Part shown: positions 43,077 to 50,591 of the stretch, piece after piece
Layout: each line of letters opens with the position of its first letter
Position numbering within the stretch: position 1 is the stretch's first letter
Source of the DNA: TMED8 sp038125725
GTDB taxonomy: Bacteria; Pseudomonadota; Alphaproteobacteria; Rhodospirillales; Casp-alpha2
DNA length: 64,000 bases
Assembly: GCA_038125725.1 (NCBI GenBank)
Contig: JAYPEK010000018.1
Coordinates: 1 to 64,000 of the forward strand
Direction of reading: 5' to 3'
Made by a program: the position numbers and the translations under genes
Notes under the pieces: generated by a model
The model's input: the letters and a program-made list of their open reading frames with translations, nothing else
The model's database searches: none
What the model was told of the DNA's origin: nothing

Positions 43077-44592
43077 CGGCCAGCTCCGCAATCTGCTGGG
43101 CGAGATCCATGCTCGGCGGCGCCTCTTCCGGAACCGGGCGCATCATCCCGCGCGGCACCGCGAAGGATCGCGCCAGCCACTCGACCACCGCGCGCTGATC
43201 GACCGCCGCCGTCGCCTCGGGACCGACATGCTGGACGGCGTCGAGCCAGGCGATGGTGTTCTGCGCATCGCGCCCGGCCTGGTCGCGGGCGAGCGGTGAG
43301 CGGTATTCCAATTCCACCGTGCGCCCGTCGATGCGAATCGGCTCGATGGCGCCGCGCCGGGCCAGGATGGCGACGGCCCGGTCGACCAGTGGGGTCAGCA
43401 GTTCCGACTGCAACCGGCCATACGTGGCCCCCAAGAGCCGCGCCACTTCGGCCGAGCGCTCGAGGATCTCGGTCGCGGTCATGCGTGGCGAGTCGGGCGG
43501 GCTCAGTTTATCGGCAAGCAGCGCCTTCCTGATCTGTTGGCGCAGGTCCTTGAGCACCAATTCCGAAAGGTCGAACCGCCCGGGCGCCTCCAGCGGCGAT
43601 AGGCCGGCGGAACCGACCGCCTTCGGGATAATGGTGCCCGGCGTCAGCTTGATGGCGGCGGGGTTGAGCACCCCGTCGTCGTCCGCCTGCCAGATTCCGG
43701 TGACGGCGATGGAAGCATTCTTGAGCACCAGTTCCACCACTTTGTTGGCGGTCTTGATGTCAGGCAGCGCCTTCATCACTGGCGAGCGTCCGTAGACCTC
43801 GCCCGGCGCCTTCATCCAGCGGAAATTGATGAACGGCGACAGGGCGAAGCGTCCCTGGGCCAAAATCTCCGGCTCACCGGTGCCGACCGCGCCCGCTTCG
43901 CGAACGGCGGTATAGGCATAGCCTTGGTCCTCGCCGACGACCGCTTCGACAACGGCGACACGGAACGTCGGGTCTTCATCGCCGCGTTTTCGGAGCGCGC
44001 CGTCGGCGTCGGCGTCGGGAAATCAGCGGACCAAGTCGGCGGGACGAAGTTCGGAGCGGCGGAAAGTGTTTTCCAGCGCGCCGTCGGCGTCTTCCTCAAA
44101 CACCACCTGCGACAACGGCACCGCCAGAAACCGAAACGCAGAGCGCTGACCGAGCGGCGCTTCCTCGAACAATAGGCATGCGGTCCCCGCCGTTACCAGG
44201 TCCAGATAGCACTGGTGCATCTCGACGGCGAAATTGGATTTGTCGAAATGCGCCTGGATGGCAGTGGTCGCCTGCTCGAGTGCCGGCGCAACCAGGTCCT
44301 TCTCCTCGGGCGCCAGGTCGTTGCCTTCCGCCAGTCCGAACCAACGCGCCCAGGGCGGCGTCAACTGTGCCAGAAGGCTGGCCGCCAGTTGCTCGACCGC
44401 GTCCGGCGCGGTGCCGTCGAACAGCTTGTCCGTCCGTTTCGCGCCGGGCGTCGATTGCACGAGCGCCGATTCCCGTTGCGGCATGGCGTAGTCGTAGCAT
44501 TCGCGCCAATGGCTTTCCCAATTGGCGCGCCGCTCCTTGGCGCGCTGGAAGCGCTCGAACACCTGTTTTGCCGTCATTTCCACCATGGTCAT
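43063..44592 (-). pseudogene. podovirus portal (head-tail connector) gene with in-frame stop
   Basis: The reading frame spans 510 codons, the usual length of T7-like head-tail connectors, but TGA occurs at codon 190 (44025-44023). Before it the protein reads 'FQRAKERRANWESHWRECYDYAMPQRESA', 'KLFDGTAPDAVEQLAASLLAQLTPPWARWF', a family signature. After it the same frame continues 'FPDADADGALRKRGDEDPTF', 'SPFINFRWMKAPGEVYGRSP' and 'ARLLGATYGRLQSELLTPLVDRA', also connector-like. The codon before Phe is often Trp at this place in relatives, so TGG to TGA is the simplest origin. The 189-aa and ~266-aa open parts are not separate genes. A sequencing error is the alternative. Confidence 0.82.
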
Positions 44593-44810
44593 TCTCCCAG
44601 CAACGATTTGCGGCTCGCCGGCAACTGCCCGGCACCGGCGGCGGGGCTAAGAAAACCACGCTCGGATGTGGCGATGGTGCCTGCACGGCCGCGGCGGCGG
44701 CGTTCGATCATTTCCAGGCGGCGTTTGCGCTCCTCTTCCTCGGGATCGGGGGCGGTGGGAAGCGGCGCCGGCGCCGGCGGGGCTTTCGGCGGCGAGAAGA
44801 ATCCACCCAT
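44589..44810 (-). CDS. small Pro-rich phage protein upstream of portal
   Basis: 73 aa: 'MGGFFSPPKAPPAPAPLPTAPD', then a charged helix 'EEEERKRRLEMIERRRRGRAGTI' and 'SPAAGAGQLPASRKSLLGE'. A short Pro-rich head, a basic coil and a Thr-Ile-x-(Thr/Ser) tail are common in podophage proteins encoded just before the portal. Its stop overlaps the portal start (ATGA). The role is unknown. Confidence 0.65.
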   Translation of the reverse strand: MGGFFSPPKAPPAPAPLPTAPDPEEEERKRRLEMIERRRRGRAGTIATSERGFLSPAAGAGQLPASRKSLLGE

Positions 44811-44869
44811 GGTCAGGCTCCTTTTCGGTTCGGTTTCGACGGGAACGAAAGGGCAAGGGTCGGCGCACG

Positions 44870-44896
44870 AAAAAGCCGGCGCGGATGGCGCCGGCT
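44870..44896 (-). terminator. rho-independent terminator before the portal module
   Basis: On the minus strand AGCCGGCGC / GCGCCGGCT (9-bp stem, 5-base loop) is followed by TTTTTC. It sits 24 bases past the stop of the papain-like gene and separates the two upstream genes from the portal-scaffold group. Confidence 0.82.
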
Positions 44897-44919
44897 AGCT
44901 CTGGACACAGTTGTCCCTT

Positions 44920-45384
44920 TCACTGACGCGATATGTATAAGGTAATTTTACTTCTGTCAAGGATTTTTTTCGGTTTTCTGAATTTTTCCCGAGGCGGTCG
45001 GGTCAAGTACCGATACAACTGCCACGGCGTGAACACGCCAGGCGCCCTGAGACCCAGCAATCGCTTCACTTCCTCGACGCAGGAATAAGGCCGCACCGGC
45101 GCCACGCGCTTCGGCACGTCCGTCCGCCGCCAGACCGCCACCACCGCGCCGCCGGTGAAAAGCCAATCGAGCAGATCGACAAGCGGCGGACGCCCGATCG
45201 ACCGGATTTCGGTCCAATGCGATGCCGGATTGCAGATCACCCAACCGTCCTCGCATTCGATCAGCGCGTAACAATGGCGGAACCCGGGCCGCAGCAAACG
45301 CAACCACCACAACCCGACCTGGCCGGTAAAAGCGACGAGCACGCGACCCTCGGTCGTTTCCCGGACCCGGTCGCCGCCCGTCAT
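44920..45384 (-). CDS. phage-associated protein, possible permuted papain-like (NlpC/P60-type) fold
   Basis: 154 aa, family not named. 'VGLWWLRLLRPGFRHCYALIECEDGWVICNP' places a His early, and 'PYSCVEEVKRLLGLRAPGVFTPWQLYRYL' places a Cys at the start of a later helix. His-before-Cys is the order of circularly permuted papain-like enzymes such as YiiX. I suggest, without proof, a small hydrolase for cell-wall or capsid processing. The stop-start overlap with the upstream gene is ATGA. The basic tail (RPPREKFRKPKK) is unusual. Confidence 0.5.
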   Translation of the reverse strand: MTGGDRVRETTEGRVLVAFTGQVGLWWLRLLRPGFRHCYALIECEDGWVICNPASHWTEIRSIGRPPLVDLLDWLFTGGAVVAVWRRTDVPKRVAPVRPYSCVEEVKRLLGLRAPGVFTPWQLYRYLTRPPREKFRKPKKILDRSKITLYISRQ

Positions 45385-45746
45385 TCGACAATCCCCTTCT
45401 CCTTAAGCAGGGCGGCCAGTCGTTCCAGCGCTTCGTCCCAATGGCGGCAATCCATGGCCTCGTCGGAACAACGCGGGTCCGGCGGCCGGTCGAGAACGCC
45501 AAAGCGATGCAGTGTGCGGAGGTGCCGGCGGCCGAGATCGCCCTCCCGGGCGAGGTGCTTCACCGCCCGGTAGATATCGTCCGGCTCACAGGGTCTGGAA
45601 TGCCCGGCCGGGCGATCGTCCAACTCGGCTCCCTCCCACCTGAGTTTCTGCGTCAGCATGAACCAAAACCATGCGGCTTCGGCGGTGGCGAACGGCGCTT
45701 CCGGCAATACGCGCGAGCGCGATGGCACGAATCGTTTCCTGGGCAT
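45381..45746 (-). CDS. conserved phage-associated hypothetical protein
   Basis: 121 aa from the ATG at 45746 (MPRKRFVPSRSR...). 'FATAEAAWFWFMLTQKLRWEGAEL', 'RPCEPDDIYRAVKHLAREGDLGRRHL' and 'HWDEALERLAALLKEKGIVE' look like a small alphaproteobacterial family often near phage genes or S24 regulators; no function is known to me. It is the first gene of the minus-strand phage run and is divergent from the S24 regulator. Upstream in-frame starts add a Lys/Cys-rich, AT-rich stretch that is probably the promoter. Confidence 0.6.
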   Translation of the reverse strand: MPRKRFVPSRSRVLPEAPFATAEAAWFWFMLTQKLRWEGAELDDRPAGHSRPCEPDDIYRAVKHLAREGDLGRRHLRTLHRFGVLDRPPDPRCSDEAMDCRHWDEALERLAALLKEKGIVE

Positions 45747-45812
45747 TTGGCGGCAATCCTGTCTGCACTTTTTACATGTGTGATTATTATTTTTTTCTTT
45801 ATAAAATTGCTT

Positions 45813-45838
45813 AATATTGATTGTCAACCTACAATATT
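45813..45838. promoter_or_regulatory. inverted repeat upstream of S24 regulator
   Basis: AATATTG-N12-CAATATT is a perfect 7+7 dyad, with a nested ATTGT-N6-ACAAT (45820-45835). It lies in the AT-rich 139-bp gap between the divergent phage run and the S24/LexA-like gene, about 50 bp before the regulator's start. It is a likely autoregulatory operator. Confidence 0.45.
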
Positions 45839-45885
45839 ATCTTATTCCTAATGACTTTAAGCCCCGGATATCGGAGGATAGTCCC

Positions 45886-46518
45886 ATGTTAACGCACGGT
45901 GATGTTTGGAGAGCGATCGACCGCCTGGCGCGGGAGTACGGGCTGTCGGCGTCCGGCTTGGCGCGGCGCGCCGGTCTCGACCCGACCACCTTCAACAAGA
46001 GCAAGCGCGTCACCCGCGAGGGCAAGAACCGCTGGCCCAGCACCGAAAGCGTCGCCAAGGTGCTGATCGCCACGGGCGCCACCTTGAACGAATTCGTCTC
46101 CTATATCGGCGACGGCGCCGGCGCCGGGGTCTACCGCAATATTCCGTTGATCGGGTTCGCGCAGGCCGGCTCGCAAGGTTTCTTCGACGACGCCGGCTAT
46201 CCCGCCGGCTCTGGCTGGGACGAGATTCCGTTTCCCGGCTTTTCCGACCCCCGCGCCTATGCGCTGGAAATCAGCGGCGACAGTATGGCGCCGGTGTTCC
46301 GCGACGGCGATACCGTCATCGTTTCGCCGGAGGCCAACGTGCGCCGCGGCGACCGCGTGGTGGTCAAGACCACCGACGGCGAGATCATGGCCAAGGTGCT
46401 GGCGCGCCAGACGGCCTCCAAGATCGAGCTGCAGTCCCTGAACCCGCTGCACGAGGACCGCGTGCTGGCGGTCGAGGACGTCGACTGGATGGCTCGGATC
46501 ATCTGGGCCAGCCAGTAA
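45886..46518 (+). CDS. HTH / S24 (LexA-like) transcriptional regulator
   Basis: 210 aa. The N-terminal HTH is 'VWRAIDRLAREYGLSASGLARRAGLDPTTFNKSKR' and the C-terminal S24 domain has 'ALEISGDSMAPVFRDGDTVIV' (catalytic Ser in GDSM) and 'GDRVVVKTTDGEIMAKVLAR' (Lys). The Ser/Lys dyad is intact, so self-cleavage is possible. Close relatives are common chromosomal genes in Alphaproteobacteria, so it need not be the prophage repressor although it sits at the remnant's edge. GGAGG precedes ATG 45886. Confidence 0.85.
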   Translation: MLTHGDVWRAIDRLAREYGLSASGLARRAGLDPTTFNKSKRVTREGKNRWPSTESVAKVLIATGATLNEFVSYIGDGAGAGVYRNIPLIGFAQAGSQGFFDDAGYPAGSGWDEIPFPGFSDPRAYALEISGDSMAPVFRDGDTVIVSPEANVRRGDRVVVKTTDGEIMAKVLARQTASKIELQSLNPLHEDRVLAVEDVDWMARIIWASQ

Positions 46519-46537
46519 ACGACTAGGCCTTCTTTCG

Positions 46538-47398
46538 ATGGCAAAAACCCACGCAATCGGCGAATCGCTCACCTGGGCCGACGGCGCCTGGCATGAGGGC
46601 GGCCCGGCGCTGATCAAACCGCGCGACCATGGCTTCTGGCTGGCGTCGGCGGTGTTCGACGGTGCGCGTTCGATGGCCGGCACGCTGCCGGATCTCGACC
46701 GCCACTGCCAGCGGCTAATGCGCTCGGCCGAGGTCATGGGGCTCTCATCGCCGATGAGCGCCGACGAGATCATGGCGCTGGCCCGGGAAGGCGTCGCCAA
46801 GTTCCCATCGGACGCGGAGCTCTACATCTGTCCGATGCTCTACCCGACCGGCGGCTTCATCGTACCCGATCCCGCCAGCACCCAGTTGATCGTGCACGTC
46901 GGCGTGTCGCCGATGCCGGCGCCGGAGGGGTTCTCGGCCTGCGTCTCGAGCTTCCGCCGCCCGGCGCCCGACATGGCGCCGACGGAGGCCAAGGCGTCAT
47001 GCCTCTATCCGAACGTGGCGCGCGGCGTCAAGGAGGCCAACGACAAGGGCTTCGACACCGGCGTCTCCTTGGATCCCTTGGGCAACGTCGCCGAGTTCTC
47101 CTACGCCAACCTGTTTCTCGCCAAGGACGGCGCCGTCCATACGCCGGCGATCAACGGCACCTTCCTGAACGGCGTCACCCGACGCCGCGTCATTCAACTC
47201 TTGCAGGACGACGGCGTCGATGTCGTCGAGCGCACCGTGACGACGAAGGACCTGAGCGAAGCCGACGAGCTGTTCGCCACCGGCAACTACGCCAAGGTGC
47301 TGCCCTGCACGCGGTTCGAGACCCGCGACCTGCAACCCGGGCCGATGTACGGCCGGGCGCGCGAGCTCTACTTCCGCTACGCCGAGACGTGTCGCTGA
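46538..47398 (+). CDS. class IV aminotransferase (branched-chain type)
   Basis: 286 aa. It contains 'LIKPRDHGFWLASAVFDGARS', the PLP Lys in 'TEAKASCLYPNVARGVKEA', 'VAEFSYANLFLAKDG', 'INGTFLNGVTRRRVIQLL' and 'ADELFATGNYAKVLPC'. It belongs to the BCAT/D-amino-acid/ADCL fold; the 'SYANLF' and 'GTFLNGVTR' blocks favour a BCAT-like enzyme. It begins 19 bases after the S24 stop and may be co-transcribed. A second aminotransferase of this class lies at 62889-63803, so the exact role (BCAA or other) is open. Confidence 0.85.
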   Translation: MAKTHAIGESLTWADGAWHEGGPALIKPRDHGFWLASAVFDGARSMAGTLPDLDRHCQRLMRSAEVMGLSSPMSADEIMALAREGVAKFPSDAELYICPMLYPTGGFIVPDPASTQLIVHVGVSPMPAPEGFSACVSSFRRPAPDMAPTEAKASCLYPNVARGVKEANDKGFDTGVSLDPLGNVAEFSYANLFLAKDGAVHTPAINGTFLNGVTRRRVIQLLQDDGVDVVERTVTTKDLSEADELFATGNYAKVLPCTRFETRDLQPGPMYGRARELYFRYAETCR

Positions 47399-47399
47399 G

Positions 47400-48986
47400 C
47401 TAGGCCGACAGGTCTTCCCCGGCCAAGGCGCGGCCGATCAATTCCACCGTCTCCGAAAGCCCGTAAAGCGCGATGAACGAACCCATGCGCGGACCCTGCG
47501 ACTGACCCAGCAAGACCTCGTAGAGGCACTTGAACCAGTCCTTCAGGTTCTCGAATTCATGGCGCTTGCCGACCTCGTAGACCTCCGTCTGGATGGTCTC
47601 GGCGTCGGCGTCGGCGGGCATGGCTTCAAGCGCCGCCTTCAGGTCTTCCATGGCGGCGCGCTCGCGATCGTCTGGCGCGCGGTATTGCTTCGCCGGCTTG
47701 ACGAAATCGCGGTAGTAGTTGATGGCGTAGCCCGCGAGCTTGTCGAGCATCGGCGCCGTCTCCGGCGATGCGTCCGGGCGGTAGCGCGAGATGAAGTGCC
47801 ACAGCACCGCCGGGTCCTCCGTGTGGCAGACGGAGGCCAAATTGAGGAGGATGTTGTAGCTGAGATGCGCGTCCTCCGCCGGCGGCGGGCCGCGGTGGAT
47901 GTGCCAGGTGGGGTTCTCGATCTGGCGCGCCGGTTCCTGTTCCGGGTAGCCGGCGAGGTGCTGCAGGTAGTCGTCGACCTGGCGCGGGATGACGTCGAAG
48001 TAGAGCCGCTTGGCGGCTTTCGGTTTCTGAAACATGAACTGCGACAGGCTTTCCGGCGGCGCGTAGCGGAGCCACTCCTCCACCGAGAGGCCGTTGCCGC
48101 GCGACTTGGAGATCTTCTCGCCCTTGTCGTCGAGGAACAGCTCGTAGGTGAAGCCGACCGGCGGATTGCCTTCCAGAATACGGCAGATGCGCCCCGACAG
48201 CTTGACCGAATCGATCAGGTCCTTGCCGGACATCTCGTAATCCACGTCGAGCGCCGCCCAGCGCATGGCCCAGTCGGCCTTCCATTGCAGCTTGCAGCGC
48301 CCGCCGGTGACGGGGGTCTCGACTCGTGCGCCGTCCTCGTCTTCATAAACGACGGTGCCGGCATCCAGGTCGCGCTCGATCACCGGCACCTGCAGCACGC
48401 GGCCGGTTTTCTGGCAGACCGGCAGGAACGGGCTGTAGGTCGCCTGGCGCTCGGGGCCGAGCGTGGGGAGGATGACGTTCATCACCGCGTCGTAGTGTTC
48501 GAGCACCTTCAAGAGCGCCGCGTCGAACTGCCCCGACGTGTAGCACTCGGTGGCGGAGACGAATTCGTAATCGAAGCCGAAGGTATCGAGGAAGGCGCGG
48601 AGCCTGGCGTTGTTGTGCGCGCCGAAACTGTCGTGCGTGCCGAACGGGTCGGGGATGGCGGTGAGCGGCTTGCCCAGGTGTTCGGCGACCATCTCCTGTT
48701 CGGGGATGTTGTCCGGCACCTTCCTGAGCCCGTCCATGTCGTCGGAGAAGGCGAACAGCCGCGTCGGCGCGTCCGACATCTGCTCGAAGGCGTGGCGCAC
48801 CATCAGCGTGCGCACCACCTCGCCGAAGGTGCCGATATGCGGCAGCCCCGAGGCGCCGTAGCCGGTCTCGAACAGCACGTAGCCCTTTTCCGGCACCTTG
48901 CCCGGCCCGATGCGTTTCATGAGCGCGCGGGCCTCCTCGAAGGGCCAGGCCTTGGCGTGTTCGGCGAGCGCGCGGATATCGGTCAT
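47400..48986 (-). CDS. lysK: lysyl-tRNA synthetase, class I
   Basis: 528 aa from ATG 48986. It shows a Rossmann class I core: HIGH-like 'GLPHIGTFGEVVR', 'AFSDDMDGLRKVP', 'FDAALLKVLEHYD', 'YEMSGKDLIDS' and KMSKS 'EKISKSRGNGLSVEEWL'. Class I LysRS replaces class II in many Alphaproteobacteria. It charges tRNA-Lys. The downstream gene converges two bases away. A TTG nine bases earlier is possible but less likely. Confidence 0.93.
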   Translation of the reverse strand: MTDIRALAEHAKAWPFEEARALMKRIGPGKVPEKGYVLFETGYGASGLPHIGTFGEVVRTLMVRHAFEQMSDAPTRLFAFSDDMDGLRKVPDNIPEQEMVAEHLGKPLTAIPDPFGTHDSFGAHNNARLRAFLDTFGFDYEFVSATECYTSGQFDAALLKVLEHYDAVMNVILPTLGPERQATYSPFLPVCQKTGRVLQVPVIERDLDAGTVVYEDEDGARVETPVTGGRCKLQWKADWAMRWAALDVDYEMSGKDLIDSVKLSGRICRILEGNPPVGFTYELFLDDKGEKISKSRGNGLSVEEWLRYAPPESLSQFMFQKPKAAKRLYFDVIPRQVDDYLQHLAGYPEQEPARQIENPTWHIHRGPPPAEDAHLSYNILLNLASVCHTEDPAVLWHFISRYRPDASPETAPMLDKLAGYAINYYRDFVKPAKQYRAPDDRERAAMEDLKAALEAMPADADAETIQTEVYEVGKRHEFENLKDWFKCLYEVLLGQSQGPRMGSFIALYGLSETVELIGRALAGEDLSA

Positions 48987-49113
48987 GATCGGCAATTCCC
49001 CAGCAACTGAACGCCCGCAAAACCGGGCGCCGCGAACCTATGCGCACGGGGCCGGGAGGTCAATGACCGGCGGCGCCGGCGGCGCCTTGTCCGATCGGCC
49101 AATCCGCCCTACC

Positions 49114-49136
49114 CGTCATTCCCGCGAAAGTGGGGA
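49114..49136. repeat. REP-like palindromic remnant
   Basis: GTCATTCCCGCGAAAGTGGGGAT: an imperfect hairpin with a GAAA loop, like the dispersed 'GTCATTCCCGC' palindromes of many proteobacteria. It lies in the 195-bp gap upstream of lysK. A similar GTCATCCCGG copy is at 50485-50513. Confidence 0.35.
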
Positions 49137-49181
49137 TGGGGGCGACGGTAGGTCAAGGCGGCGCCTTGGCCCCGCCCGCCG

Positions 49182-49385
49182 TCAGCCTTCCTTGCTGGTG
49201 CTGAGCCCGATGATCTTGTAGAGCGGGCAGAAGTTGATCAGCGCGGTCAAGAGCGGCACGACGCCGATCCAGCCCCAGACGTTGTAGCCGGTGTCCGGCG
49301 CGATCAGGTTCAAGGCATAGGCGATCAGCACCAGGCCGACGACGATGCGGAGGATGCGGTCGATGCCGCCAACGTTCTTGGTCAT
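49182..49385 (-). CDS. DUF2892 (YgaP-like) inner-membrane protein
   Basis: 67 aa. 'NVGGIDRILRIVVGLVLIAYAL' and 'GWIGVVPLLTALINFCPLYKIIGLST' give two membrane helices and the Cys-Pro-Leu-Tyr motif of DUF2892. The family is linked to rhodanese-type sulfur handling in some bacteria, but here it is alone. GGGAGAG precedes the ATG. Confidence 0.85.
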   Translation of the reverse strand: MTKNVGGIDRILRIVVGLVLIAYALNLIAPDTGYNVWGWIGVVPLLTALINFCPLYKIIGLSTSKEG

Positions 49386-49484
49386 TTCGGTCTCTCCCTA
49401 ACCGGTTGATGAATGTCAAAAATGCGATGCTGTTAGATACGCCCGGGCGCGGCCCGCGTCCGTGACATTGTCACCCTGGCCGGC

Positions 49485-49874
49485 TCAGCCCCGGCTGGGT
49501 GGCGGCGAGATTGCGGCCGGAGCGCGGCTGATCTGTTCCTTGCAGCGGATCCAGTCCTGGACGTCGCTGGGGTTCGAGGACGATTGCCACTGCATCAGTT
49601 CGTCGTGCGTCTGCTGCATGGTGATGGTGGCGCCCGCATCGTCCTCGCCGGCCGGTACCACGTAGGTGAAGCCGTGGCGGTCGTAGTCGCCGGTCATCTT
49701 GGTGCCGCCCGGCGTGACGATCTGGGGGCCGTCGATATAGAGCCGTTTCAGGCCCTTGCACCAATGGCCGTCGATGCGGTCGGCGAAAGCGGGCGTGGAC
49801 ATCAGGATGGGGGCCAGAATGAAGATGGCAAAGAGAGCCGAAAACCGGCTAAGGGCGATAGCGCGCCGAAACAT
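49485..49874 (-). CDS. secreted hypothetical protein
   Basis: 129 aa from ATG 49874. The Sec signal peptide is 'LSRFSALFAIFILAPILMSTPAFA', cleaved before DRID. The mature part has two Cys ('GHWCKGLKRLYIDG', 'DWIRCKEQ') that could form a disulfide and a small beta-rich middle ('HGFTYVVPAGEDDAGATITMQQ'). Family not recognised. The C-terminus is Pro/Ser-rich. It is probably periplasmic. Confidence 0.62.
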   Translation of the reverse strand: MFRRAIALSRFSALFAIFILAPILMSTPAFADRIDGHWCKGLKRLYIDGPQIVTPGGTKMTGDYDRHGFTYVVPAGEDDAGATITMQQTHDELMQWQSSSNPSDVQDWIRCKEQISRAPAAISPPPSRG

Positions 49875-49993
49875 GGCAGTGTCTCCGTCAACGCGAGGAA
49901 TGCCCGATTGCAGCATGAAACGGCGATTTCACGCAAGCGCCCGGTATGGGAGCGGCGCTCAACAAGCCGTGAGTGGGGTTCCGCGCGCCCCGC

Positions 49994-50413
49994 CTACATC
50001 GGTTGCTCTTCGAACTCCGATTGCAGGCGCGAGATATCCGACTGCACCTCGAACAGCAGCGTCGACATGCGCTCGTGCAGCTTGATCAGGCGCTGGACCT
50101 TGGAGGCGACGTCGGCGGTTTCCTCGATCCCGACATCGAACTCGGGCGCGATGCCGACGGCGTCGCCGCCCAACAGCCACAAGGGCGGCACGTCCAAGAC
50201 GCCGGCCAGCATCTGCAGCTTGTTGGCGCGCGGTTCCGAGCGGTCGCTTTCCCAGTTGGCGAGGGTTTTCGGCAATACGCCGGCGCGGCGCGCCAGTTGC
50301 GACGGCGTCAGCCCGCGCATCTCGCGCGCCATCTGAATGCGTCCGCCCAAGGTGGGTCCTTCCGGCGCCTTCTTCTTACCCTTGGCGCCCCGGTTTCCCT
50401 TGTTTTTCGACAT
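49994..50413 (-). CDS. XRE-family HTH transcriptional regulator
   Basis: 139 aa from ATG 50413. After a basic Lys/Gly head it has a Cro/CI HTH: 'GGRIQMAREMRGLTPSQLARRAGVLPKTLANWESDRSEPRANKLQMLAGVLDV'. A ~60-residue helical C-terminus ('VQRLIKLHERMSTLLFEVQSDISRLQSEFEE') looks like a coiled coil for oligomerisation. It is solitary, with no toxin-like partner next to it. GGAAGG lies upstream. Confidence 0.85.
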   Translation of the reverse strand: MSKNKGNRGAKGKKKAPEGPTLGGRIQMAREMRGLTPSQLARRAGVLPKTLANWESDRSEPRANKLQMLAGVLDVPPLWLLGGDAVGIAPEFDVGIEETADVASKVQRLIKLHERMSTLLFEVQSDISRLQSEFEEQPM

Positions 50414-50484
50414 GATCGGCCTTCCTTTCCCTGCGCCCGACCCTAACGGCTTCAGCCGAAAAGGCAAATTGCGGGCCCGGAAAC

Positions 50485-50515
50485 GTCATCCCGGAACCGT
50501 CCCAAGCGGGGATCC
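50485..50515. repeat. REP-like palindromic remnant
   Basis: GTCATCCCGG...CGGGGATCC with ATCCC/GGGAT arms, related to the copy near 49114. It lies upstream of the XRE gene, in the 178-bp gap before the convergent UbiD-family gene. Confidence 0.3.
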
Positions 50516-50591
50516 TACAGGCATCATGTGGGGGAATTATTTCGAATCCGCCGGTTATCGGCTTGCGGCCGTCACCATCCGGCCCGGAGGC

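Noticed and set aside
43063..44592. Portal halves as two separate phage genes
   Set aside because: Both halves are in the same frame and both match the connector family, so one interrupted gene is the simpler reading.
49994..50413. Toxin-antitoxin system with the XRE protein as antitoxin
   Set aside because: No small toxin-like gene is adjacent; neighbours are a secreted protein and the UbiD-family gene.
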